Source of the DNA: Anaerococcus tetradius ATCC 35098 | GTDB taxonomy: Bacteria; Bacillota; Clostridia; Tissierellales; Peptoniphilaceae | Direction of reading: 5' to 3' | Assembly: GCF_000159095.1 (NCBI RefSeq) | Contig: NZ_GG666296.1 | Coordinates: 271,997-335,996, forward strand | Length of the DNA: 64,000 bases | In this document: in pieces, positions 7,678 through 18,344 of the stretch | Position numbering within the stretch: the stretch's first letter is position 1 | Layout: every line of letters starts with the position of its first letter | The notes under the pieces: model-generated | Databases searched by the model: none | Seen by the model: the letters and a program-made list of their open reading frames with translations, nothing else | Told to the model about the DNA's origin: nothing | Program-made: the position numbers and the translations under genes

Positions 7678-7959
7678 ATGATGCTAAAACCAATAGGTGA
7701 TAGAGTAGTTATACAAAAAGCACAAGCTGAAAAGACAACAGCCTCTGGAATCGTACTTCCAGAAAGTGCCCAAGAAAAACCACAATATGCAGAAGTAGTT
7801 GCAATCTCTTCTGATATAGAAAATGACGAAAAGAAAAAAGATTCTCTAAGCGTTGGAGATAAGGTAATCTATTCTCAATACGCCGGAACAGATGTTAAAC
7901 TTGATGATAAAGAATATATCGTAGTTAAATATAACGATATACTTGCAGTTGTAAAATAG
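7678..7959 (+). CDS. groES: Co-chaperonin GroES
   Basis: 93 residues, normal length. It caps the GroEL cavity. LKPIGDRVVIQ at the N-terminus, the mobile loop (KTTASGIVLPESAQEKPQ) and the C-terminal DILAVVK are all typical. The start at 7678 is chosen because AAGGAG at 7666-7671 sits six bases before; a second ATG follows at once. An upstream in-frame start at 7642 lies inside the CIRCE operator and is rejected. Confidence 0.97.
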   Translation: MMLKPIGDRVVIQKAQAEKTTASGIVLPESAQEKPQYAEVVAISSDIENDEKKKDSLSVGDKVIYSQYAGTDVKLDDKEYIVVKYNDILAVVK

Positions 7960-9597
<1,638 letters not shown>

Positions 9598-9626
9598 AAA
9601 CTAGAAACTTAACTCCGTAGGCGGTT

Positions 9627-9659
9627 AAAGAAGGGGGTAGGAATACTACCTCCTTCTTT
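9627..9659 (+). terminator. groESL terminator
   Basis: AAAGAAGGGGGTAG (9627-9640) pairs with CTACCTCCTTCTTT (9646-9659), 14 positions with one G-T pair and a five-base loop. The T content is partly inside the stem. Confidence 0.75.
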
Positions 9660-9774
9660 GATTTATAAAAAAATGCTTTGTTTCCATAAGTAGATTAAAA
9701 TAAGGTTCTTAGATTGAAAAATATACTTATAGCTTATATAATCTAAATAAATAAAGCTAAGAGTGTAGGAAAAT

Positions 9775-10716
9775 ATGGAAACAAATAATAAAAGTAAGAG
9801 ATTTTTAACAATAGGGTTAATTCTTATTCTAATACTTTTTGGTATATTTAGCTTATTTAAGAATAAAATCCTAGAATCCAGAGTTTATAAAAGTTTATCT
9901 GATAAAGTCGATTTTATAGTAAATACAAGAGATGTAAAAGTTCCTGAGGATGCCCTCGCTTTTTCAGTATATGACCTAAATGAGGGAAAATATTTATTTT
10001 ATGAGGGTGGCAAACAATTGCCATCTGTCGCAAGCCTATCTAAACTTTTCGCAATAGATTATGCGATGACTAAGGTAAAGCTAGATGATAAGGTCGAGAT
10101 AAGTGATGAGCTCTTGAGCCTTGTTCCTGAGGGATCATCCCTAGCAAATCTAAGAAGTGGAGAATACACAGCTAAACAAATAATCCAAGCCATGCTCGTT
10201 CCTTCTGGCAATGATGCAGCTTATGCACTGGCCTATAATATTGGCAAAAAAGAGCTTGGAGATGGCTATAGTACGAAAGAATATGTAGAGTATTTTGTGA
10301 AAAAGCTCGAAGACTACCTTAAAAAAGAAGGCTATACCAATACAGACCTCTTCGACCCTAGTGGATTCTCTACTCAGGCTTACACAGATTTGGATGATAT
10401 CAATAGGGTAGCCTTAAAGCTTCTTGATTATGACTTTGTCAGAGAATGTGTGGGAGAAAGCTCCTTTACCATCCATACTAACCAGGGAGATTTTACTTGG
10501 AAAAACACTAATGAGTTTTTGGACAAGGGTTCCCTATATTACAATAAGTATATCAAGGGGTTAAAGACTGGAACTATGGCAGAATCTTATAATCTTTTAG
10601 CCCTATATGAAAAAGATGGCAAAGGATATTTGATAACCTGCCTAGCAGCCAAGTCAGATAAAGATAGGTACCAAGCTGTTCAGGCAGCGATTAATACAAT
10701 CATAGAGAAAAATTAA
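9775..10716 (+). CDS. D-alanyl-D-alanine carboxypeptidase (low-molecular-weight PBP)
   Basis: 313 residues. One N-terminal membrane segment at about 11-27, then a penicillin-binding domain with all three catalytic motifs: S87-L-S-K90, S144-G-N and K264-T-G. It trims the terminal D-alanine from stem peptides outside the membrane. The C-terminal beta domain and amphipathic anchor of DacA are absent, so membrane attachment is by the N-terminal helix. Monocistronic, bounded by terminators. Confidence 0.88.
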   Translation: METNNKSKRFLTIGLILILILFGIFSLFKNKILESRVYKSLSDKVDFIVNTRDVKVPEDALAFSVYDLNEGKYLFYEGGKQLPSVASLSKLFAIDYAMTKVKLDDKVEISDELLSLVPEGSSLANLRSGEYTAKQIIQAMLVPSGNDAAYALAYNIGKKELGDGYSTKEYVEYFVKKLEDYLKKEGYTNTDLFDPSGFSTQAYTDLDDINRVALKLLDYDFVRECVGESSFTIHTNQGDFTWKNTNEFLDKGSLYYNKYIKGLKTGTMAESYNLLALYEKDGKGYLITCLAAKSDKDRYQAVQAAINTIIEKN

Positions 10717-10724
10717 TAAAGCAT

Positions 10725-10757
10725 GAAGTCGGCAATAAAAGTCCGACTTCTTTGTTA
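10725..10757 (+). terminator. Terminator after the carboxypeptidase gene
   Basis: GAAGTCGG (10725-10732) and CCGACTTC (10743-10750), followed by TTTGTT. Confidence 0.75.
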
Positions 10758-10917
10758 TAAGAACATATTTTTTAATAGTTTTAGCTTATCTATTGTCCTA
10801 AAAGCAAATACCCCATTTGATTCGATATTTTGATTATTAGAACTAAGAAATTCCTCTTGAAGTTATAAATTATTTCCTTTGTAATATGTCATATATATCA
10901 TAAAATGTATTCAAGGT

Positions 10918-11100
10918 GTAAAATCGGATGATTTTGAGCTAATATTTTATGAGACTGAAAATGGAAGAATACCAGTAGAAGAATTTTTAAATACTTCATC
11001 AAGGAAACCTAGAGCTAAAATTGTCGGCATAATTTCTTTGCTTAAAGATTATGGAAATGAACGTAGATTGTCCTCTATCTTAAATCTTTTATTTGCCTAA
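10918..11100 (+). pseudogene. Remnant of a HigB/RelE-like (Gp49 family) toxin
   Basis: The frame reads DDFELIFYETENGRIPVEEF then continues through LLKDYGNE, matching the N-terminal half of phage-derived Gp49/HigB-like toxins (FYET..G..PV.EF; LL...GNELR). No ATG is present at the expected place and the similarity stops after GNER, after which the frame runs to a stop at 11100. No antitoxin gene follows. A decayed gene; the 10.7-11.26 kb gap holds this, a minus-strand fragment and a terminator only. Confidence 0.5.
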
Positions 11101-11232
11101 CATGTACTTTTTATCCTCGTATTGACTCTTTACTTGTTCAATTATTTTAACAAAATCTACTTGTTTTAGGTTGTCTATATCTTTTGTCTTATCTCCATAG
11201 GATAAACAATTAGTGTAAGTATTGTTCCTATT
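11089..11232 (-). pseudogene. C-terminal fragment of an unrecognised protein
   Basis: On the minus strand a 47-codon frame with no usable start ends in VKSQYEDKKYMLGK before a TAA at 11089-11091. Its lysine-rich helical look resembles the tail of a soluble protein whose 5' part is gone; upstream it is closed by a stop. It overlaps the end of the HigB-like relic, so the site looks like a junction where accessory DNA was lost. Confidence 0.3.
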
Positions 11233-11261
11233 TTAAAGCTATTGATTAAGGGGTGTATTTA

Positions 11262-11732
11262 ATGAGGAAAAATAAATTTATCATGATAGATCTTATTATG
11301 CTTTTATTGATATTTGGCATGATTGAGTTTTTCAAAGAATATATATTTGACACTTTAAAGAATAATGGAAATTCAATTTACTTGGTTTTTGCTTTTTCTA
11401 TTTTACTTCTGATTGTTTATATTTTGAGGTTTTTTGCTAGGCCTCCTTATGAACTTGTGAAAAAACTATATGGAAGTTCTTGGAAGATTTCGGGATATTA
11501 TTCAAGAATAGCTCTTAGAAGTGAAAAGAATTATGCGAATTCCTATGATTTTTGGGTGAAGATTAACTTAATTCTAATAGGGATTTTTATTTTCATTAAC
11601 TTATTAATAGCTTTTTCAAACGATTTCATCTTCACAACCCCTATGTTTTTTGTTGAATTAATAGCAGGTTTTGTTTTGTCTATAGGAGGATGGATAGCTA
11701 CTTGGATAAGAGAGTACAAATATTATAGATAA
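11262..11732 (+). CDS. Hypothetical four-helix membrane protein
   Basis: About 156 residues with four predicted membrane segments (near residues 8-24, 36-56, 96-114 and 124-145 by hydrophobicity) and a basic middle loop. AAGGGG at 11248-11253 lies eight bases before the ATG at 11262; the GTG at 11253 falls within that site. No family recognised. It precedes the split ABC exporter by 127 bases in the same AT-rich patch, so a link to it (for example as partner or immunity protein) is possible but not shown. Confidence 0.6.
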   Translation: MRKNKFIMIDLIMLLLIFGMIEFFKEYIFDTLKNNGNSIYLVFAFSILLLIVYILRFFARPPYELVKKLYGSSWKISGYYSRIALRSEKNYANSYDFWVKINLILIGIFIFINLLIAFSNDFIFTTPMFFVELIAGFVLSIGGWIATWIREYKYYR

Positions 11733-11859
11733 TATAGTTTTGATTTATCATTTATAAAATGCTCTATTAAATTCATTCTAAGAATAAGGAAATGGCCATA
11801 TCTGTATAGATATGTAAATTGGCGTTAAATATATTTTAGAGGAGAGAAAAGTATAGAAA

Positions 11860-12789
11860 ATGAGAAAATATATAAAAAACAACAAAAAAAATATTATAAT
11901 ATACATATTTATGTGTTTCATTTCTGCTAGTTTAACTGCTGGTACTGCGTTTTTATATCAAAGAATCACTAGTTCTGCTATAAATAATGACTTCAAGGCT
12001 TTGATTTTATTTTCAATATTTGCAATTCCCTACCTTATACTTGAAGCCAGTTTTGATTATATACCAAAAAAATATAGGTCTATAATCACCAATAGGATAT
12101 CCTTAGATTTAAAAAATGACCTAATAAAAAATATAAATGAAACAGAATTGTCAAAAATGGACTATAATTTTACTAATACAATAAAAAACAAAATGGTAAA
12201 TGATTTGAGCATAGTAGAGGAATCATATATAAGAAATTTACTATCTATAATATTATATTCTTTTATGTTTGTTATCTCCTTGATTTCTGCTATATATATA
12301 CAAGGATATCTAACTATAATTATGCTCGTTCTGTCAGCTATTCCATTACTCACACCTATAATAAGTAAAAAGATTCTTGCTAATAAAAAAGAAATACAAA
12401 AAAATGCTAAAGACAAGTATCTCAATAGTTATAATGAGTATGCAGATAATATTCTTTTTGTAAATATTTCAAATTTAAAACTATTTTTCCATGATAGATT
12501 GAAACTATTAGGAGGGAAACTTAAACATGAAAGTATATTTTTTGAATCATCACTATTAAAAACCTATTCCATTTCCTACGGACTTGGGAATGTTTTATAT
12601 TCTGGAACTTGGGTAATTGGTGGTATATTTGTGTATAAGAATCTATTAACCTTGCCATCTTTAATAGCAATGACAACATTAATGTTTACAATAGCTGGCC
12701 CTATTCAAACAATATCAAATATTTATAGTGAGTTTTTGTCATCAAGAAAAATTTTCTTTGATTATTTAGATTTTAAAAATTTTCTTTGA
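11860..12789 (+). CDS. ABC exporter, membrane half (frameshifted gene, 5' part)
   Basis: About 309 residues of type I ABC exporter membrane domain, with five to six hydrophobic segments between residues 10 and 295. In an intact gene it would run straight into an ATPase domain. The frame is lost at 12775 where a perfect 28-bp tandem repeat begins, and it stops at 12789. Removing one repeat copy joins it in frame to the ATPase at 12878-13513, giving 541 residues. Function would be export of a peptide or small molecule, substrate unknown. High AT content and isolation suggest acquired DNA. Confidence 0.75.
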   Translation: MRKYIKNNKKNIIIYIFMCFISASLTAGTAFLYQRITSSAINNDFKALILFSIFAIPYLILEASFDYIPKKYRSIITNRISLDLKNDLIKNINETELSKMDYNFTNTIKNKMVNDLSIVEESYIRNLLSIILYSFMFVISLISAIYIQGYLTIIMLVLSAIPLLTPIISKKILANKKEIQKNAKDKYLNSYNEYADNILFVNISNLKLFFHDRLKLLGGKLKHESIFFESSLLKTYSISYGLGNVLYSGTWVIGGIFVYKNLLTLPSLIAMTTLMFTIAGPIQTISNIYSEFLSSRKIFFDYLDFKNFL

Positions 12790-12802
12790 TTATTTAGATT
12801 TT
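12747..12802 (+). repeat. Perfect 28-bp tandem duplication inside the ABC exporter gene
   Basis: Copy 1 at 12747-12774 and copy 2 at 12775-12802 are identical over 28 bases. As 28 is not a multiple of three, the extra copy shifts the frame by one. With one copy the codons read from RKIFFDYLDF straight into IDRCKTTDKK. Confidence 0.95.
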
Positions 12803-12877
12803 ATTGATAGATGTAAAACAACTGATAAAAAACCCAATAGCAATATAAGTAAGATAGAAAAAATTGATATAAAGAAT

Positions 12878-13513
12878 TTGAATTTATCTTTTTCTAATAA
12901 AATTATCTTAAAAAACATTTCTTTTAACTTTATGAATGGAAATAAATACGTACTTTTAGGAGAAAGTGGGTCTGGAAAAAGTACATTTCTTAATTCCTTG
13001 TTTGGAATATATGAGTATGCTAATGATTATATTGCTATCAACGAAAAGAAGTTATCAGAAATAGATAAATCATCTTATTACGATAATATGTTTTATATAC
13101 CACAAGAAACTATAATTTTTAATACAAGTATACTAAATAACATAACTTTATTTTCAGAAAATGTAGATTTAGTAAGAGCACAAGAGTGTATAGAAAAAGT
13201 GGGTCTTTCTGACTGGTTTAATTCAAAAGATAATGAATTTGATTGTGTTTTAAGTAAAGATAGTATATCAGGTGGTGAGAAAAAAAGATTGGATTTAGCA
13301 AGAGCTTTATATTTAGATAAGTCGGTTATTATTATGGATGAGCCAACATCTGCATTAGATTTTGAAAACGAGATTCTGATTTCTAAAATAATAAAGGGAA
13401 TCCAAGATAAATTAATTATCTGTGTTAGTCACTCGACAAATGATGAATTTCTTAATGTATTTGATAAGAAAATAAAAATTATAAATAAAGAGTTAGTTAT
13501 TGAGAATTATTAA
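12878..13513 (+). CDS. ABC exporter, ATPase half (frameshifted gene, 3' part)
   Basis: 211 residues from the first ATG in this frame; the same frame is open further back to about 12803. It has Walker A GESGSGKST, the signature SGGEKKRLDLARAL, Walker B VIIMDEPTSALD and the switch histidine in VSHSTND, so the domain itself is intact. It is the C-terminal part of the exporter begun at 11860, separated only by the 28-bp duplication. No ribosome site is evident before this ATG, so independent expression is doubtful. Confidence 0.75.
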   Translation: MNLSFSNKIILKNISFNFMNGNKYVLLGESGSGKSTFLNSLFGIYEYANDYIAINEKKLSEIDKSSYYDNMFYIPQETIIFNTSILNNITLFSENVDLVRAQECIEKVGLSDWFNSKDNEFDCVLSKDSISGGEKKRLDLARALYLDKSVIIMDEPTSALDFENEILISKIIKGIQDKLIICVSHSTNDEFLNVFDKKIKIINKELVIENY

Positions 13514-13561
13514 AAATGAATACTTCTAAAATAATTATTAAAAATCAGGCTACCTATAAAA

Positions 13562-13597
13562 GCTAAAAGGCAGGGAAGTTAATCTCTGCCTTTTAGC
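13562..13597. terminator. Hairpin between convergent genes
   Basis: GCTAAAAGGCAG (13562-13573) and CTGCCTTTTAGC (13586-13597), a perfect 12-base inverted repeat between the ABC exporter and the minus-strand flavoprotein gene. Usable in both directions though the T-runs are short. Confidence 0.6.
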
Positions 13598-13622
13598 GTA
13601 ACCTTATTTAATTTTTTAAAAT

Positions 13623-14804
13623 CTATTTACCAAAAATCTCTGTACCTAGCTTTGTTTCCTCAAGGGCTTTGCCGTTAAATACTATGTTTTTTACATCATT
13701 TTGATACATGATGTCTCCCCAGAGGATGCCTCCTACATATGAATCTTCTTTTTTGAATAGTTTGTAGATTTTGTCTTCTTTTTCTATTCTTTCTTCTTCG
13801 ATTCCTTCTCCTGAGTTCATGCCTGCTGAGAAAAGTTTGATATCTCCAAGCATGAGGGTTGAGAATGGTTTTGGTTGTTTGTAAGATTCGCTATCGCCTG
13901 TCATGTTGTGGCCTGCAATTTTTCCCATCTCTTGGCTTGATGTCCAAAGGCCTATAGTAAATTGTCCGATTTGTGCACAGTCGCCTGCTGCAAAGATTCC
14001 TTCGTGGGCTGTTTCTAGGTGATCATTTACAACAACTCCTCTATCAGTTTCAAGTCCTGAGTCTTGGGCTATTTTTATATTTGATCTTACCCCTGCTTGA
14101 ACCATGATTGCATCGGCACTTAAATCTGTTCCATCAGCAAGCTTCACTCCGCAAACTGCTCCATCTTTGGTGAGGATTTCTGCCGTATTTTTGCCTGTTA
14201 TAGTTTTTATTCCCAATTCGTTTAAGTTTTTTTCTAATTTTTCTGAAAGCTCACGGTCGAGTTGCCTTGCAAGGAGGTAGTCAAAACTTTCTATTACAGT
14301 TATTTCGAGACCTAATTTTTTTGCAGAAAAGGCTGCTTCAAGGCCTAGGATTCCTCCGCCTATAACTACGATTTCTTTTTTGTTAGCTACATATTCTTTG
14401 AAGCTTCTAAGGTCGTCTACAGTTCTTATGGCAAAGACACCCTTTGAGTCAATGTTTGTAATTGGTGGGACGAAGGCTCTTGCCCCTGTTGCTATTAGGG
14501 CTTTTTTAAATTCTATTTCTTCTCCACCAGCAAGATATGCTATTCTTTTTTCTGGATCTATTCTCTCTACTTTAGTTGAAAGTCTTTCCTCGATTTTTCT
14601 TTCGTTATACCATGGTTCTTTTTTAACAAAGATTTCATCATCTGTGAAGTCTTTGCTTATTAAATCTGATAGTCTTGTTCTCCAATAAGTTGATGGTTTT
14701 TCTTCTGATACTATTAATATTTTTCCTTGAGGATCTTTTTTTCTTATTTCTTCAGTTGCTGAAAGGCCAGCAATTCCATTTCCTATAATTAGATAATCGT
14801 ACAT
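13623..14804 (-). CDS. NAD(P)H-dependent flavoprotein, rubredoxin/nitrite-reductase-like FAD oxidoreductase
   Basis: About 393 residues: FAD motif GNGIAGLSA at the N-terminus, NAD motif GGGILGLEAA near residue 150, the ATGARAF segment and the second FAD block (GIFAAGDCAQ). This matches NADH:rubredoxin oxidoreductases and their nitrite-reductase relatives. The start at 14804 is preferred to 14837 because GAAAGG lies just before it. The two rubredoxin genes at 46.1-46.6 kb are its natural partners, passing electrons to an oxygen or peroxide reductase; the partnership is inferred. Monocistronic. Confidence 0.83.
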   Translation of the reverse strand: MYDYLIIGNGIAGLSATEEIRKKDPQGKILIVSEEKPSTYWRTRLSDLISKDFTDDEIFVKKEPWYNERKIEERLSTKVERIDPEKRIAYLAGGEEIEFKKALIATGARAFVPPITNIDSKGVFAIRTVDDLRSFKEYVANKKEIVVIGGGILGLEAAFSAKKLGLEITVIESFDYLLARQLDRELSEKLEKNLNELGIKTITGKNTAEILTKDGAVCGVKLADGTDLSADAIMVQAGVRSNIKIAQDSGLETDRGVVVNDHLETAHEGIFAAGDCAQIGQFTIGLWTSSQEMGKIAGHNMTGDSESYKQPKPFSTLMLGDIKLFSAGMNSGEGIEEERIEKEDKIYKLFKKEDSYVGGILWGDIMYQNDVKNIVFNGKALEETKLGTEIFGK

Positions 14805-14921
14805 AATATTCCTTTCAATCTTTATTTCTATGTCCATTATACATTTTGTTAATTTATCTTACAAACTATGACTAACTAAGCCAAGACTATAGTATAGTAA
14901 AAGAAAGTTAGGAGTTTATTT

Positions 14922-15425
14922 ATGATTAGGATTGCAAAAAAAAGTGATATAAGAAGGATAGAAGAATTAATTGCTTTAGCGAAAGCTTCTCTTAAAAAAG
15001 ATGGGGTCGACCAGTGGCAAAAGTCAAACCCTGATAGGAGGCTTGTAGAAGGGCAGATCGAAAAGGAAGCCGGCTATGTTTATGAAAGGGATGGCGAAGT
15101 TTATGCCTATGCCTTTCTAAGTGAAAATGTAGAGCCAACTTATAAGAGATTTGAAAATGATTTTGAGGGGTCAAACTATCTAGTTATCCATACTTATATG
15201 GTCGATTCTGCATCAAAGATAAAAGGTCTCGGTACGAAATTTATGCAAGAGCTTGTAAGCTTTGCAAAAGACTACGGCAAAGATTCGCTTAGGATAGACA
15301 CCCACGAAGATAATTTCAGGATGAGGGGCCTTCTTGATAAGTTTTCTTTTAGGGAGCTTGGGATAATCCAAGTAGATGAGGACGGCATTGCTAAAGATAG
15401 GCTTTGCTATGAAAAAATCTTATGA
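14922..15425 (+). CDS. GNAT-family N-acetyltransferase
   Basis: 167 residues with the GNAT fold: strand-helix start IRIAKKSDIRRIEEL, central VIHTYMVDS strand, acetyl-CoA loop IKGLGTKFMQE, and a late strand LRIDTHEDN. The substrate is unknown. The QW.....NP segment near residue 30 is common in this subgroup. Its stop overlaps the helicase start (ATGA at 15422-15425), so the two are co-translated. Confidence 0.83.
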   Translation: MIRIAKKSDIRRIEELIALAKASLKKDGVDQWQKSNPDRRLVEGQIEKEAGYVYERDGEVYAYAFLSENVEPTYKRFENDFEGSNYLVIHTYMVDSASKIKGLGTKFMQELVSFAKDYGKDSLRIDTHEDNFRMRGLLDKFSFRELGIIQVDEDGIAKDRLCYEKIL

Positions 15426-17977
15426 GAAATTTAGGCCAAGAAGAAATTATTAAAAATGCCAAGCTACCAGCTGTCGTAATAGCAGGGCCTGGCACAGGTA
15501 AAACCCATACTATTGTAAATTTTGTGGCAGAAGCCATAAAAAACGAACGCTTTAAAGCTAACAAGATCCTTATTACGACCTTTACCAAAAAGGCAGCCCA
15601 TGAGCTTAATACTAGAATAATTACAAGGCTAAAGGAAGAAGGCCTTAGGGTGGACTTAAAGGACATGATGATAGGTAACTTTCACTCCCTTGCCATGGAT
15701 TTCATTACAAAATATAGGAGGCTCGACCAAAACTTTTTCAATCTCAAAATCATAGACTCCTTTATGGAAGAGTTTATAGTAAGAGAAAATTTAAGTCTTT
15801 TTAAGGGTCTTGATAATTTTGATAGCTTCATAAAAAAAGACGAAGTAGCTACTATCCTTGATATCTTTCAAACAATAATCAACCAAGTCCTAGACCTAGA
15901 TGAGCTTAAAAATTCCGAAAATCCTAAGGATAGGCTAAGCTATGAAATTTATCTTACCTATGAAAATCTTCTAAATAAGCTAGGTCTAATTAATTTTCAG
16001 CTCATTCTAAAAAGATTTCTTGACCTCCTAAAAGATCCCCTTATCGGTGAAAAGATAAGAAAATCAATAGATCTTGTAATTATAGACGAATACCAAGATA
16101 CCAACCTAATCCAAGAAGAAATCGCCTTTGCTTTGACTGATTCAAATAATATCATAGTCTTCGGTGATGATGATCAGGCCCTTTACTCCTTTAGGGGAGC
16201 GGATGCTAAAAACCTCACCCATTTTGATGAGAAATTCTACCAAAGAAGGAAAGTTAAGGTCGAGAAATATTTTCTCGATATTAATTACAGGTCCAATCAA
16301 GTGATTATTGATAAGGCGAGAAAGTTCATGGAAGAAGCCAAGGGGGCAAGCCGAAAAGAGCTAAGGTCAGTCGATGAGAAAGAAAATCCTAACACCATAG
16401 TTAGGGCGAGAGCAGATGAGATGGATAATCTCGTAAAAATCGTAAAGCTTCTTTCAAAAAAGATAAAGCTCAATCAAATTGCCTTCCTATTTCCAAGCTT
16501 TGCCAATCCCTATCCACAAGCCCTAGAGGAGAAATTTTCTAAGGAAAATATCAGAGTAATAAATAGAAAGAGCGATAAATTTTTCCATAGAGAAGAGATT
16601 AGGTTTTTTGTCCATGTCCTTATGAAAATTGCAAATTTTGACCGCATAAATGTGGACTTTGATGAAAGATTTATGTCCTATGAAGAAAGGCAAAAAAACA
16701 CCTACAGGAAGTATCTTAAAAAAATCCTCGAAGATGATAGCTTTATTTCTTCAAAAGAAATTAATGATTTTCTTTTGACCCTAGAAGATGGTCAAGACCT
16801 ATCAGCTATTATCTATAAGCTAATGGGCCTTACTTTCTTTAAGGAAATCCTCGGAGGGGCAGTAGATGAGCTTGATAGGCAAAGGATATTCAAAAATACT
16901 GGAAAATTTATAAATCTATGTGTCGACTTCGATGAAATTTATCCCAAGACTAAGGCTTCAGGGGCTAAGTTTGTAAGAAACTTTCTTTATGTTTATTTTA
17001 AGAAAAACGCCATCAGTGAATTTGATGAGGATGACTCTTACGAAGATGCCATAAATTTTATGACCATCCACCAATCCAAGGGTCTAGAGTTTGATGTGGT
17101 TTTTGTTTCAAGTCTTAACGATTATCCAAGAAAGGACTATCCCAAATATATAGATACCTACCTAGCAAGTGATAGCCTTGAAAAAAAGAATCTAGACTTC
17201 TACAGAAAATACTACACAGCCTTTACCAGGGCCAAAAATCTCCTGGTTGTTTTGGATAATTCGAGGGACTTTAGGATTAAAAACTTCGCATTAAGCCTTG
17301 ATGACTCATCAATCCTAGCTTCTATCGACTTTAAGATGGCAAAAAAAGCAAGGGAGAAGAAAATTCTTGCCTATACAACAGATATTGCTGTCTACCTAAC
17401 TTGCCCACTCAAGTATAAATTTGTAAGGAAATTATCCTACAGGCAAAAAAAGACTCCAAGCCTTATTTTTGGTTCTAAGGTTCACGAGCTAGCCCAATAT
17501 ATGTATTCAGACAATTTTGACAAAAAGGCTATGACAGACTTCCTCAAAGAAAATGAAAGCTTCATTATTCCTATAAGGAATCTCTTAAATACGGCTTTTG
17601 AAGTCAGGTCTAGCGAAGTTAATTATAAGGCGGATAGGAATTTTTATATCCTACAAGGTAACATAGATGTAATTTTAAAAGATCAATCACTTATGGACCT
17701 AAAGACAGGATCATTTAACGAAAATAGCCTAGACAAATACAAAAAGCAAGTAATAACTTACAATAAGCTAATGAAGCTTAATGGAGAAGAAGTTAAGGAT
17801 ATGTACTTGTATTTTATAGAAAAGGATGAGCTAATTAAAGTTTGTGAAGAAAACTTTGCTTTAGATCAAATTGATAATGTAGCTAAAAATATTATTGAGG
17901 AAAATTTTGATAAAAGGACAGATGATAAAGATGCTTGTAAATTTTGTCAGATGAAATTTTATTGCAATAGAGCTTGA
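15422..17977 (+). CDS. UvrD/Rep-type helicase with C-terminal PD-(D/E)XK nuclease and Fe-S cluster
   Basis: 851 residues. Helicase motifs: GPGTGKTHT with K27, TTFTKKAA, IIDEYQDTN, FGDDDQALYSFRGA, TIHQSKGLEFDVVFV and YTAFTRAKN. The C-terminal part carries a RecB-like nuclease (VHELAQ; GNIDVI; MDLKTG) framed by one upstream cysteine (YLTCPLKY) and CKFCQMKFYC at the end, the four-cysteine arrangement of AddB-type iron-sulfur nucleases. Likely role: DNA end processing or repair. It is a single-chain helicase-nuclease with no AddA/AddB partner in the window. Confidence 0.88.
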   Translation: MRNLGQEEIIKNAKLPAVVIAGPGTGKTHTIVNFVAEAIKNERFKANKILITTFTKKAAHELNTRIITRLKEEGLRVDLKDMMIGNFHSLAMDFITKYRRLDQNFFNLKIIDSFMEEFIVRENLSLFKGLDNFDSFIKKDEVATILDIFQTIINQVLDLDELKNSENPKDRLSYEIYLTYENLLNKLGLINFQLILKRFLDLLKDPLIGEKIRKSIDLVIIDEYQDTNLIQEEIAFALTDSNNIIVFGDDDQALYSFRGADAKNLTHFDEKFYQRRKVKVEKYFLDINYRSNQVIIDKARKFMEEAKGASRKELRSVDEKENPNTIVRARADEMDNLVKIVKLLSKKIKLNQIAFLFPSFANPYPQALEEKFSKENIRVINRKSDKFFHREEIRFFVHVLMKIANFDRINVDFDERFMSYEERQKNTYRKYLKKILEDDSFISSKEINDFLLTLEDGQDLSAIIYKLMGLTFFKEILGGAVDELDRQRIFKNTGKFINLCVDFDEIYPKTKASGAKFVRNFLYVYFKKNAISEFDEDDSYEDAINFMTIHQSKGLEFDVVFVSSLNDYPRKDYPKYIDTYLASDSLEKKNLDFYRKYYTAFTRAKNLLVVLDNSRDFRIKNFALSLDDSSILASIDFKMAKKAREKKILAYTTDIAVYLTCPLKYKFVRKLSYRQKKTPSLIFGSKVHELAQYMYSDNFDKKAMTDFLKENESFIIPIRNLLNTAFEVRSSEVNYKADRNFYILQGNIDVILKDQSLMDLKTGSFNENSLDKYKKQVITYNKLMKLNGEEVKDMYLYFIEKDELIKVCEENFALDQIDNVAKNIIEENFDKRTDDKDACKFCQMKFYCNRA

Positions 17978-18017
17978 AAATACGCTACTGTGCTATACAA
18001 TATAGGCAGGTGATAAA

Positions 18018-18344
18018 ATGATTGAATCTCAAATGCTAAAGGGAGTAATAGAAGGAATTATCCTTCATATAATAAAAAATAACGAAACATATGGCTACGA
18101 AATAGTAGAGGAGCTTAAAAATTCAGGCTTCTATGCTATGACTGAGGGAACAGTCTATCCCATCCTTCAAAGATTATCCAAGAAGGGCCTAATCTTTGGT
18201 GCCTACAAGAAGTCAAAGATTGGACCAAGGAGGAAGTATTATTATATTAGTCCCAAGGGTAGGCAATATCTTGAAGGTTTTTATACTTCTTTTGATGAGC
18301 TTAGTCTTGCCACAAATAATGTTTTGAAGAAAGGTAGAAAATGA
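18018..18344 (+). CDS. PadR-family transcriptional regulator
   Basis: 108 residues of winged helix: LKGVIEGIILHII, then YGYEIVEEL, TEGTVYPILQRL and GPRRKYYYISPKG, all diagnostic of PadR. The short C-terminal dimer helix fits subfamily 2. Targets unknown. Overlaps the pseudouridine synthase start by four bases, an unusual pairing; it may act on a distant transporter gene. Confidence 0.9.
   Translation: MIESQMLKGVIEGIILHIIKNNETYGYEIVEELKNSGFYAMTEGTVYPILQRLSKKGLIFGAYKKSKIGPRRKYYYISPKGRQYLEGFYTSFDELSLATNNVLKKGRK

Noticed and set aside
10700..13600. Possible prophage or insertion sequence
   Set aside because: No integrase, transposase, terminal inverted repeats or phage structural genes were seen; only relics and an exporter.
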